NCBI RefSeq assembly: GCF_003711515.1
Contig: NW_021167082.1
Span: 3,403,691 to 3,467,690, forward strand
Source: Sodiomyces alkalinus F11
Taxonomy: Eukaryota; Ascomycota; Sordariomycetes; Glomerellales; Plectosphaerellaceae
Reading direction: 5' to 3'
Length of the DNA stretch: 64,000 bases
Position 1 is the stretch's first letter. Each line of letters opens with the position of its first letter. Made by a program: the position numbers and the translations under genes. Positions 50,226-59,240 of this stretch are shown here, one piece after another. A model generated the notes under the pieces. It searched no databases. It was not told the DNA's origin and worked only from the letters and a program-made list of their open reading frames with translations.

Positions 50226-50499
50226 TATCGTATAGACAGGACTACGACGTAGTCTATAGGGAATCTAGGTGGGATCTACTCCCTAACTAAGGGCTTCGGA
50301 CCTCGGGTATCAGGATATAATAGGGGCGGAGACCGGAAAAGACCAGATAGGATCCAAATAATATAGTACCCACGACAGAGTCTTCACCACCTAAATTAAG
50401 GGCATAAAAGACATATATAGATATAACTTAATATAATACATATACACGAGATTTCTGCTCTACTAAGTTAATCATCTAAGTGCCTTTTGACGTGCGATA
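50226..50499 (+). repeat. 3' LTR of copia element (274 bp)
   Basis: Begins TATCGTATAGACAGG directly after the purine tract and ends GTGCGATA. It is followed by the target duplication GTTAA. It keeps slightly more CA/TG than the 5' copy near its right end. Confidence 0.92.
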
Positions 50500-50580
50500 G
50501 TTAATCCTCGCGAAAGGTACTCGATATAGTACTCGACGTGGTACTCGCGGAGGTGCCGTATCTTAAGCCGCCAGATAGAA

Positions 50581-50950
50581 GACCTTGACCGTATCTTCGG
50601 TAAATAAGGCGGTATATAAGACAGTATACGTTATCAGGAAGATCTTAACCGTATCTTCGGCACGCGAGGCTATACACGAGGCAGTATACACGGCGTTTAA
50701 GAAGATCTCGATCGTATCTTCGGCCTACGCGGCGGCACACGAGGCAGTATATAAGGCGGTAGATCTTAACCGTATCTTCGGCATGCGAGGCGGCATATAA
50801 GGCAACATACACGGCGTTTAAGAAGATCTTGACTGTATCTTCGGTATACGCAGCGGCGCACGAGGCAGTATATAAGGCGGCAGATCTTAACCGTATCTTC
50901 GGCATGTGAGGCGGTATATAAGGTAATATATGCGGCGTTTAAGAAGACCT
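50581..50950. repeat. Tandem repeats of alternating 63/58 bp (about 121-bp higher-order unit)
   Basis: The phrase GATCTTAACCGTATCTTCGG or close variants begins at 50,581, 50,641, 50,704, 50,762, 50,825, 50,883 and 50,946. After the first gap (60) the gaps alternate 63 and 58, so the true unit is a dimer of about 121 bp present about three times. It belongs to the interior of the small LTR element, just right of the copia target duplication. Confidence 0.85.
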
Positions 50951-52560
50951 CGACCTATACCCCCGAGCTCTAACGCGTACGGGAAAATCTTGAGTCTGCG
51001 GAGCCGGATCTGATACTGTTAGTCTCCTCGTATTATACACTATGCCCTGTAATCGTGTAGGAATATATACTTATCAGCCTTATATATTATTTCTATATAG
51101 ACTCGGGTACTTAGTGTCTTTTACGACGTCTGCCGGCATTATTTTCCACGGCCCTATCTTCCGGTAGTTCCGGAGGTAGTCACGTTAAGCAGTCTTCTAT
51201 CTATTCCCGGGAACCGGGTACCGGGTAGCCACATTACGAAGAGCTTCCGGCCGGTGTTAAACGCCGATATCCGGTCTTTAGCTTCTTCTCCAGTTTCTTT
51301 TCTAGCTATCTCCTTACCGATATAGGCGCGCTCCTCTTTCTATAAGGAGCCCTATAGGCCTAGCTATAGGGGAATCGCTATATCGTGTTCCTCTTTCTAT
51401 AAAGAACCCCGTTAATATACGAGAATCACGATTTCCTAATATTATAGCTGCTATCGGCGCTATAACCGATAGCGGGGTCACTAATAAAGCGGGAAGCTAT
51501 AGACGAGGTGGTTATAGACGGGGATTAAGCGCTATACTAGCTACATTATATAGTTTATAACCTAAATCTTATTTATCTTAGACTCGAGATAGCCTCCTCT
51601 ACCCTTTACGGCCGGGCGACGCGGACTATAACCTTAACGATACCGTCGAGGAAGAGGATCCGGGGGGAACTAGCCCCGGTAAAGGGTAAGTTATATCTAA
51701 AATACTAGACCGTAACCTTAGAAGACTAAAGAAGAGTAGGTTTAAGGAACCGAGAGTATAGCGGTATCAGGGCTATAGGCCTTACCACGTTACTTATTAA
51801 CTAAAAGTCTCTAGTATAGAGTACTCTAGTCGGATATTAAGGTCCTTTAATAACGTCTACTTTCTCGTAGGATTATATTAGCTTAATATTACTCTTACGG
51901 GTATATTCGTTATGATTAGAGCTACCGCTTAAACTAACGCAGGAACTCCCGTATAATAGCGTAGATATCTAACGCCCTTAATTATAATTGTGAAATTCGG
52001 AAAGATCGGTATATTCTACTATATAGTTACGAAATCGGAAAGATCGATATAATCTAACGCGTGGTTATAAAAAGGGAAAGATCGGTATAATCCACCGTAA
52101 AGGCAGGAGCCGTATATACCGTTAAGAGGATATCTAACTATTCTACGGCCGTAGTCGTAGTAGTTAGTATCGTTACAAGCACGTAGATATATAATAGTTT
52201 AATCGTGGAAATAACTTAGCTTATATAGTAGATCCCTCTGCTTAGAAGGGCAGTTAGATTAGTAACGCCGTGCTGCCGGCGACCACGTAGTTATTACGTG
52301 CCGGCCTCCGAACAGGTTAGGCGGCCACTCTTAAATGGCTATTAAAATAGGTCCTCTAAAGCAGTCTTGCGGTTATTAGTTTCGGGTCTGAATAAGTACC
52401 CGTTCGACCTTTGGACTTAAGAGGATTCCTTAAGCCTACTCTGGAGTAGGCTATTTAGGGAATATAGGCCAGTCTTCTTATAAGGTCGTGACTTGTCTTT
52501 AGCACCCGTGTGGTGTTCTTCGACGCTTTTGCAGGATCCTTTTCAGTTATTGTTTTATGT
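50951..52560. other. Interior of the small LTR element, no gene recognised
   Basis: The sequence is moderately RIP-mutated. No domain is readable on either strand. Around 51,960-52,100 a phrase similar to GAAAGATCGGTATA recurs about three times at intervals of roughly 50-60 bases. Confidence 0.4.
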
Positions 52561-52569
52561 TGTAGGTGA

Positions 52570-52860
52570 CCGTTCCGGCAGCCGTTGGATCTGCCACGGA
52601 GGCATCCAAGGCATCCTCGTCAGGTGGCCTTTCCGGCGGTGGTTAGATCTGCTGCAGGAAGCAGGCAAACCGTTGACGTAGTTAAGGGTATACGCGGCCG
52701 TTTCGACAGCCGTTAGATCTAGCGCGGTAGGCGGCGCGGTTGTTGGAATTGATTGAGGGTATTATAGCCGTTCCGGCAGTCGTTAGATCTACCGCGGAGG
52801 TCCGTTCAGGTGGCCGTTCCGGCGGTGGTTAGATCTAGTAGAGGGCGGTATAGTGGTTGG
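52570..52860. repeat. Five degenerate about 32-bp repeats in the small LTR element
   Basis: Copies of a CCGTTCCGGCAGCCGTTGGATC-like block (shown here as its core GGTTAGATCT) occur near 52,570, 52,629, 52,698, 52,769 and 52,814, at uneven spacing. The region keeps many CA/TG. On the minus strand, the coding direction of the element, it would give a Gly/Arg/Asn-rich repetitive peptide, but no confident ORF is present. Confidence 0.6.
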
Positions 52861-53200
52861 AATAAGGATTGTAAGGTTGTTAAAATCAGGGTAAGGCTCT
52901 GAGGCTAGTTTGAGGAAAAGGGGATTATCTTTGAGGTTAGTAAATTGGTTCCGGACGCTATAGGCTATAGCCGTCGCGTTATCACTTCGTTCCCAGAAGG
53001 TCTAGTCGCTTTGGGTATAATTTTATATGGTATTGACCTCGGAGATCTTGCAGAACAGTGATCTTAATCGTAGGTTGGCTTCTTCGAGCCGTAAAAGGTT
53101 CGGTAAAAGGTTCGCTACACCAGCTCGGCTTAGATAGCTCTTAATCGGTAGTTTAATAGGTAAAAAGAATAGATTATCGATAGTATATAAGACTCTTAAT

Positions 53201-53453
53201 TATCAGATATAGCGTAACCGTAATAATAACGTAGAATAGTAATAGGGTAGTTAATCCGTTGATTTAATTGAGGCTTGTAAATCTGAGATCTGCGTGTGTC
53301 CCTTGCTAAAATCCCTCGACCGTTGGGGAACTCCTGCCACCGTAATTTCTCTGGTGAAGATTCTGCAGGTGTCCACCCCGATTACTAAGGGTATAATCCT
53401 TCGGTCAAATCCGTGCCCGTTACGTAACCGTCAATCTTACGGCCTGTCCGACA
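53201..53453 (-). repeat. 5' LTR of the repeat-rich element (253 bp), next to the snRNP gene
   Basis: The less mutated LTR copy, closing on the + strand in CCTGTCCGACA, followed by the target duplication CTCCA and then unique DNA. Its outer end is 147 bp upstream of the start codon at 53,601. Confidence 0.9.
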
Positions 53454-53600
53454 CTCCACACGTCTAACATAATGTGGTTTGTCACACCTCGATAAGGTGG
53501 CCGTGGGCATCTCACATCGAACGTGATCTTCGGAGACACACTCCTCCCAAGTACGCATTTGATTCGTTACCAGCTTGCTTCTTTACGAGACCTGCCAAAG

Positions 53601-54500
53601 ATGAGATCCGCACCCATTTCTACGTACGTGTCATTCCATTCCGACACGGCGTGATTCAAAGGTGGCTAACCCGGGCTTGCGCAAACTGTCTCTTAGGGTA
53701 TATGTTCGCAATCTCGAGGAGCGTGTGAAGCCACATGTCTTAAAGGAGGCTCTTCTACATATATTCTCCGAGTATGGGACCGTTATCGACATCATCGCCA
53801 AAACGAACTTGAAGGCAAAGGGACAGGCCTTTGTGGTCTTTGACAATCCCGAGTCTGCTCAAGCCTCTACCGACGAGTTGCAGGGGTTCGTGTTGTTTGA
53901 GAAGCCAATGCAAGTCGCGCTCGCAAGGACAAGAAGCGATGCAACGGTCAAGACCTCCGGAACTGAAGAGGAGTTCGAAATGCATAAGCGACGAAGGCTC
54001 GCAGAAAAGGGTAATGTTTCGCTTTCAACACCCCGAATCAGTGCGAGCATATCCCCTTTTATTACCTTTACTTCGCCGCAATGAACTGACACATCGCAGA
54101 CAAAAAGAAGGCCCTCGAGGCTGCAGAAGAACAGAAGCGGCTCAAGCGACCGGGTCACGGCGCTCCGTTACAGGATGCCGCCTCTAGACCTGTTAAGATC
54201 CCTCGGGGAACAGGGCTGAAGTCATCACATCCTGCTACTACCGTCATTCCGGACGAATATCTGCCTCCAAACAAGATATTGTTTGTTCAGAATCTCCCCG
54301 ACGACTACGATATCCAAGCAGTAACCAGCATATTCGGGCGATTCGACGGGTTCCGTGAGGTCCGGCTTGTCCCGGGCCGGCGGGGAATTGCCTTCGTCGA
54401 GTACGCAGGAGAACAAGGTGCCATCACTGCCAAGGAGAACACTGCCGGTATGGTGTTGGGAGACTCCCATACCATCAAGGTGACATATCAGAGACATTAG
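53601..54500 (+). CDS. U1A/U2B''-type small nuclear ribonucleoprotein (two RRMs), 3 exons
   Basis: The product binds a U snRNA loop as part of the U1 or U2 snRNP in the spliceosome. Exons are 53,601-53,623, 53,697-54,010 and 54,100-54,500. They total 738 nt and encode 245 residues. Introns are 73 nt (gtacgt...ttag) and 89 nt (gtaatg...gcag) with GCTAAC and CTGAC branch sites. RRM1 starts at residue 9 with RNP2 VYVRNL and has RNP1 KGQAFVVF (49-56). A basic linker KHRRR/KKKALEAAEEQKRLKR-like region follows. RRM2 has RNP2 ILFVQNL (172-178) and RNP1 RGIAFVEY (207-214), ending in KVTYQRH. The GTG-initiated frame at 53,662 is intronic at its start. The ATG at 53,601 restores the expected short N-terminus before VYVRNLEE. 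Codon use and CA/TG content are normal. Whether it serves U1, U2 or both cannot be told from sequence. Confidence 0.92.
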
Positions 54501-54762
54501 ACACGACAGTCTTAAGACCGTGCAAAGGTACCGTGTGCATAAACAGTTTCCTTGCGGTCAAGTCACCAACTCTCGTGAATACTTAACTAAGGAAAGCGCC
54601 CTGTCACGACGCGCTTTATTGCCGAAAGGAAGGTCAAGTCTACCATGATGCCGTACTCTGCGATACTCTCTGCGACTAATCTACAAAAGATCATCCGCTC
54701 GGACACATTCATTTTGTCGCGGTGGCCCCATAGGGTTTCTGTCTGGCACGGTGCCGTGCATC
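54501..54762. other. Shared 3' intergenic region of the two convergent genes
   Basis: These 262 bases separate the stop codons of the + strand snRNP gene and the - strand vma8. They must hold both 3' UTRs and polyadenylation sites. No obvious hairpin or extra ORF is seen. Composition is normal and not RIP-mutated. Confidence 0.6.
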
Positions 54763-55991
54763 TTAGAAAATGACATCCTCGTCTTCCCCAGCAACCAAAA
54801 TGTCCGCAGGACCTCTGGATGGATGGTCATCGTCGTCACGTTCGGCGGCAGCCCTCCTAGCTTTCATCTCGGCATCCGATGCTGCAGTGTCTCTCTGTTT
54901 CTTCCCCGCCACCTTTTTTAATCGGTAGAACTCCTCCCTGTCTAGTTCATCGAGCTCTGAATTGATGTCTGGGAGTAGGACAAAGTAAGCAGCAGCCCAG
55001 TCTTCGTGCGAAAATTGAGCGTACATTTGATTGTGTTCTCGGTTCGAGGAATGATAACGTGCTCGCTTTGCTCAAGTTAGTATATCGATGATGGGCAGGC
55101 TTTGGCGTGGGGTGACAGACATCGCATTAACTGTATCGTTAGTCTATTGATTCAGATCTAGAGGACAGTAAAAACATAAATAATAAAACAAGAAGAAGAA
55201 AAAAAGTAGGGGGGTTGGTTACCTCGCCTGTTGACTACCTTGATTACTTCATCGAGTATGACGAAGGCGGTCTATTTCGCGTTGGCTTTGGCCGCTCTGT
55301 ATCATTGCCCAAGAAAGAATAGATACACCATACCTGAAGGCTCGCAAGCTCAACCAGAGCTTCAACAGCTCTGGCGTATGTCTCTCGGCACCTCTGTACT
55401 TGCTGGCCACCTTTGCCCAGCCCCGTTAAGCCAAAATCGTCGTTACCCTCGGTCATGTAGCTTTCGAAGGTCGGTAGAAGGACGCCCGATACGTTTTCTT
55501 GTTTGGTGCGTATACGGAACCGAGCGGATCTGGCTGAATTCTGAATTTGATATCTTATATCTCCACCCACCGCGTACGTGACTTCGGCCAGCGAGAACGA
55601 GGCGATCTGCATTACCCGACCCATTTTGCGCTTGGCTTCATCGATGCGGGCGGTAATTTCTGCACAATTATCGTCAGGTACCGGAGAGGTTATAACGGCA
55701 ACTTATATAAACTGACCTCGGAAACGTCTGGTAAGGACGGTCATAATTAGCAATCGTTATGCATACCGGCTAGAATATCGGAAAATAATACTTCGTAAGA
55801 GCTTCACTCTTCCTCTTGAGTAGACTGTGGCCCGTCTCTGCTCCTTTCAGCTTGGCTTTCATAACACCCAGCGATTGCCGGGTGGGAAAGACAGGTTCCC
55901 GATCCTAGAAACCACCTCCCAGTCCGCATGATCAGTTGCCAAATACGCCCGGAATTCCGCAGAGGGGAGTACATACAGCAGCACCAGACAT
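54763..55991 (-). CDS. vma8: V-type H+-ATPase subunit D (V1 central stalk), 8 exons with two microexons
   Basis: Subunit D is part of the rotating central shaft of the V1 sector and couples ATP hydrolysis to proton pumping into the vacuole. Exons on - are 55,991-55,977, 55,904-55,792, 55,727-55,717 (11 nt), 55,659-55,334, 55,271-55,223, 55,130-55,121 (10 nt), 55,065-55,025 and 54,968-54,763. They sum to 771 nt, i.e. 256 residues plus stop, the usual family length. The N-terminus MSGAADREPVFPTR and the blocks LLKRKSEALTKRFREI, RVMQIASFSLAEV, LTGLGKGGQQVQR, VELASLQTAFVILDEVIKVV, RRVNAIEHVIIPRTENTI and ELDELDREEFYRLKK are family hallmarks. The C-terminus is acidic (EDEDVIF). All introns are GT-AG, 55-92 nt, several with CTAAC-type branch sites. 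The gene is intact and un-RIPed, convergent with the snRNP gene. Confidence 0.95.
55121..55130 (-). other. vma8: 10-nt microexon of vma8
   Basis: The ten bases TTAATGCGAT lie between ...GATACAG and GTCTGT.... They supply the residues V172-N173-A174 and two bases of I175, which are missing between RRx and xEHVIIP in the flanking exons and are invariant in the family. The upstream intron (55,222-55,131, 92 nt) ends CTAACGATACAG. The downstream intron (55,120-55,066, 55 nt) contains TACTAAC. Without it the frame is lost. Confidence 0.9.
55717..55727 (-). other. vma8: 11-nt microexon of vma8
   Basis: ACGTTTCCGAG lies between ...CTTACCAG and GTCAGT.... It completes Lys43 and encodes R44-F45-R46 and the first base of E47, giving the family's LTKRFREI block. 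The flanking introns are 64 nt (55,791-55,728) and 57 nt (55,716-55,660). Confidence 0.9.
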
Positions 55992-56315
55992 GATGGCAAC
56001 CAGATCCTGCCAGTAGTTGAGGGTGGATTAAGAGGTGTTAATGATAGGAGTATGGCTATATGGCGAAGGACGATAGACGCCTCCGATGTGTCCTTGGGCC
56101 GAGTCGTGCGAAGGGACTATATTATCACACAGAATGACGGCAGCCACACCAATGGGGCTTCAGCCACACCGGTGGGTATTGTTAGGGTGGCTACGTATCC
56201 CACCCTAGGGTAGGCTACATATCCTACTCTGCCCTCCACCTTAGTAGCTAGGCAGTTTTCCCTTAATCAACAACACTTAACCGACCGACCGTATCCCTCT
56301 TTTCAGTATAATAAC
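55992..56315 (-). promoter_or_regulatory. Upstream region of vma8 up to the copia insertion
   Basis: Only 324 bases separate the vma8 start codon from the first base of the copia LTR at 56,316, so promoter and 5' UTR must lie here unless they use TE sequence. CAGCCACACC occurs twice about 20 bases apart (near 56,132 and 56,161). A roughly 22-bp phrase GGCTACGTATCCCACCCT recurs as GGCTACATATCCTACTCT (about 56,188-56,232), the second copy differing only by transitions. No TATA box is evident. Confidence 0.45.
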
Positions 56316-56590
56316 TGTCGCACGTCAAATAGCACTTGTATAACAATTATAGTGATAATCCTAATAGAGCAGAAATCTCGTGTATGTGTATTATATTAAG
56401 TTATATCTAGATAAGTTTCTTATACCCTTAATTTAGGTGGTGAAGACTCTGCTATAGGTACTATATTATTTGGATCCTATCTAGTCTTTTCCGGTATCTG
56501 CCCTTATTATATCCTAATACCCGAGGTCCCCGAGGCCCGAAGCTCTTAGTCAAGTATAGTCTACTAGGTATAGTCTATACCTATACGATA
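56316..56590 (-). repeat. copia LTR (third copy in the window), facing vma8
   Basis: About 275 bp, co-linear with the reverse complement of 50,226-50,499. Its outer end is the right limit of the un-mutated gene island. The outer flank is ATAAC (56,311-56,315); the matching duplication cannot be checked because the 5' end is absent. Confidence 0.88.
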
Positions 56591-57130
56591 TACCCTTTTA
56601 GTTAAGGTGGGTTCTGCTAGTTTAACTAATTAATTACAGGCTTCGGCTTAAACTAAAAGCTCTTAACCTTTTTATCGTAAAAATAATAGTTAACGGAAAA
56701 CGCCCTCGCAAAAGGGATCTAAATCTGCCCTATTTAACCGTTTAATTTAATTCTATTATAACTAGTTCCTTGATTCTGATTAGCCGGATCGGCTTAGTCG
56801 GATCTACTATGCCCTAGGGGGCTATTATCGTTATCGTTACGGCTTTAGCGCCTTTAATCTTTTCGTGTAATTACTTTAACTACTTAATATAATCTTTTTT
56901 ACCTGTTAAGTTAAGCTATTATTATAGTTATTCAATCCCCGCCTACGGTAACGTCTTTATAAATCTGTTTACTATTATATTCTTTATATTAATATATATA
57001 GTCCTAAAAAGTCCTTACTATACTAATTAATGCGCTTATTAGTTATAAATATTAATATAGTATAGCCTTATTCGTAGGCGTTATATCTTTTTATTAATAA
57101 GGTTACTAGTCTACTAATTATTATAATATA

Positions 57131-57976
57131 TTTATTATTATTATTATTATTATTCTTACTCTGTTATCCTATCTAATCTAATCTATAAAAGCCTAATTTA
57201 GACTATACAGTCCTTCTCGGGTAGCTATAAAGGGGAAAACCCGGGGTCCTAGGGGAAAGACCTCTATACTTGTCCTTAGTTAGAGAAATACCGCTACGGG
57301 GCCGATATAGCCCGGGTTCGCCCCGTCTATATATCTGGATTACACCTCTAGGCTAGTAACTAACGGGAAGGGTAGTAGGCTATAATTCGGGTTAGCCTAG
57401 GCCGGTTATTAGTAAGGGGGCGGGGGCCGAAAGGGCGCCGCGGCGTCTCCGCCGTGTAACGGCCGCGGCACGCTAACTTCGGCCTCCCTATATCCCTAAG
57501 GGCCGTGCCTATTATTCCTTCTATTTAATTAATAAAGAAAAGGCGAGGTAGGCGTTCCTGCCTCCCTTAGGGGGGGGTGTCTTCTATATCCGGCGGTAGG
57601 TAGGAAGGATAGGGCTCCGCCCACGCTTAAAAAAAGGTAGATAGATAATAGAAATTAAGGTCCTTTTCCTTTTCCCCTTTTCCTTCCTATAACGCTATGG
57701 AGCATGTTATAGGTGCCCATTATTACGTTCCCGCCTACGGCCTTAAAGGCCTGCCGTCGCGGCATAGTGCTAACTAGTAGTATCTTCTAGTTTTTCTGTT
57801 CTTAATTCACAGTTTCCCCGATCAATCTGGTACGTGGTGGTTTGTTAGCGACGTTACGGTGGCGTGGGGTTAACTAGGTAGTACGGCAGTAGCAGTAACA
57901 ACAATCACAACATTAATCGCAAATAAGTCTTAACATAATTGTCTCTGTATCGTAGTGGTACCGTGGTATTATAATA
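57131..57976 (-). mobile_element. 5'-truncated (TAA)n LINE copy inside copia
   Basis: The + strand begins with (TTA)n (57,131-57,153) followed by the same GC-rich 3' block as at 14,771-14,900, so the element is on -. TATTATAATATA (12 bp) is present at 57,119-57,130 and 57,977-57,988. Removing the LINE and one copy restores co-linearity with copia around 49,650. Length is 846 bp. Non-coding. Confidence 0.85.
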
Positions 57977-58620
57977 TATTATAATATAACTATAGTTATT
58001 ATTAATCTAACCGAAGCTCTAAATCCTATAATATCCGACTAATAAATAATATCTCCTTATCTACCTCTATAAGAGTAAGTAATTCCAACTCTATTAACGA
58101 TATCTTAACCGTTAGCCACTTACCCGCCTTTTAGTTAATTATACCGTCACATAGCTTTATCGTATATTCTTATAAACTCTTATAGTCTGGATTATCCCTG
58201 AAAGACGCGTCGCTCGCGGTTAAGAAGAGTCTATCTTTACCGAATTCTAGGTAGTAGTATCTTATATAGTATAAGAATAATAACACTTATTAAGCCTTTT
58301 TAAGGTAGTTAGAGGAGGGGTTAATATTATATTAGGAAAGCTTCGAGGAGGCGAATATGATATCGGGTCTTATTATAATAGCGGTATATAGAATTAAACC
58401 GATTATACCCTAATACTAGCGGACCTCTAGGATTAATGCTCAGGGGCTATCGTGTAGTAATAGCGGCTTTATAGTTAATAATAGGATCTTTAGTAGTTTA
58501 CAGTAGAGGATATCTATATAGTATTTAACCACGATCTTCTCTATATAGGAGGCTTATTAATATGCCCTAACCAGGCATACATCTGGCTAGCCAGTACTAT
58601 CGGACCTAGGGATTCTATGG

Positions 58621-59240
58621 TTTAGAAAGGGGTGACCTTTACTGTAAAATATAAGGTGTAATAAAGATATCGTCATCTAAGCTAAGGGGCAAATAGCACC
58701 GAGGATATATATCCTTGGCGGGCCCGGACTATTTCTCTTCCGGTTTTTCTACGAACGTATAGTTCCGGATCTATACGGATATATAGCTCCGGTCTAAATA
58801 AGCGGTAGCTTAGGGGTATTCGTTCGTATAGGGTCCGTGCCGCAGGATCTATATACGCGTATAGTCCCTTCTAATCGTGGTCATATTATATACCCCGGGC
58901 AAAAAGGGCCCTGCGTCCCGCGGGCGTTCCCTACATACCTACGCGTGTTACCTATAGTTACTGCTAAGCGACGGTTACGGGCAGGTATTAGTTATAATAA
59001 AGAGAAACGGAAAAGTAGAAGACTATAAATTCGGCCTATAAAGCTAAACCGTATCTACGGGCCTCCGCTATACTTATAGCGGCGCTAATACCCGGAAAGC
59101 TAGTAATATAAATAAAAATAAAAACAAATATAAGAAAAGTAAAGAAAAGACCGTAGTACCTAAACTATTAAATATAACCTATATATCTTTTCACGATAAT
59201 GCACTTATACACTATCTTTTACTCCTTATATACTAATTCT
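58621..59240. other. Unassigned sequence with moderate CA/TG retention
   Basis: No domain recognised. 58,560-58,980 keeps more CA/TG than average. A 63-codon + ORF at 58,837-59,028 has no recognisable motif and I do not call it a gene. Confidence 0.35.

Larger units (their letters stand above)
44056..50499 (+). mobile_element. Complete Ty1/copia retrotransposon (6,444 bp)
   Basis: Two direct LTRs of exactly 274 bp (44,056-44,329 and 50,226-50,499) are flanked by GTTAA (44,051-44,055 and 50,500-50,504), a perfect 5-bp target duplication. The tract AACTAAGGGGGTG (50,213-50,225) abuts the 3' LTR as polypurine tract. Between them lie gag and a pol with integrase before RT, the copia order. The element is inactivated by RIP stops. 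It is nested in the 253-bp-LTR element. A second copy on the minus strand starts at 56,316. Confidence 0.93.
43195..53453 (-). mobile_element. Small repeat-rich, apparently non-autonomous LTR retrotransposon, interrupted by copia
   Basis: Two 253-bp LTRs (43,195-43,447 and 53,201-53,453) lie in the same orientation. On the minus strand they open TGTCGGACAGGCC. The outside flanks are CTCTA (43,190-43,194) and CTCCA (53,454-53,458), one CA-to-TA change apart, so they form a RIP-altered 5-bp target duplication. The purine tract GAAGGGGGTG (minus strand, about 43,448-43,457) borders the 3' LTR and sets the orientation. Minus the nested copia the unit is about 3.8 kb, too short for pol, and I see no RT or integrase. 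Its interior is instead built from tandem repeats (43,731-43,915; 50,581-50,950; 52,570-52,860). Confidence 0.82.
56316..58620 (-). mobile_element. 3' part of a second copia copy, split by a LINE
   Basis: The reverse complement follows the copia element at 44,056-50,499. 56,316-56,590 is its LTR (TGTCGCACG...ACGATA). 56,591-56,610 is the polypurine tract. 56,611-57,130 is the end of pol and 3' UTR (about 49,650-50,225). 57,989-58,620 is RNase H and late RT (about 49,040-49,660). The homology fades near 58,620, so the 5' two-thirds are missing. It is older or more RIPed internally but its gene-facing LTR end is well kept. Confidence 0.85.

Noticed and set aside
50585..50905. Repetitive ORFs on both strands
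   Set aside because: They arise from the 121-bp tandem repeat, which is not codon-periodic.
53662..54084. snRNP gene starting at GTG 53,662
   Set aside because: GTG is not a normal start here and the first 35 bases of that frame are intron. ATG 53,601 plus a 73-nt intron gives the expected N-terminus, and the frame after 54,010 is intron.
53755..54497. Minus-strand ORFs opposite the snRNP exons
   Set aside because: They are antisense shadows of conserved RRM coding sequence and have no motif of their own.
54763..55026. Stand-alone 87-residue protein starting MYAQF
   Set aside because: Its first 19 codons are intron 7 of vma8; the rest is the last exon.
55231..55750. Plus-strand ORFs opposite vma8
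   Set aside because: Shadow frames of vma8 exons and introns, with no recognisable protein.
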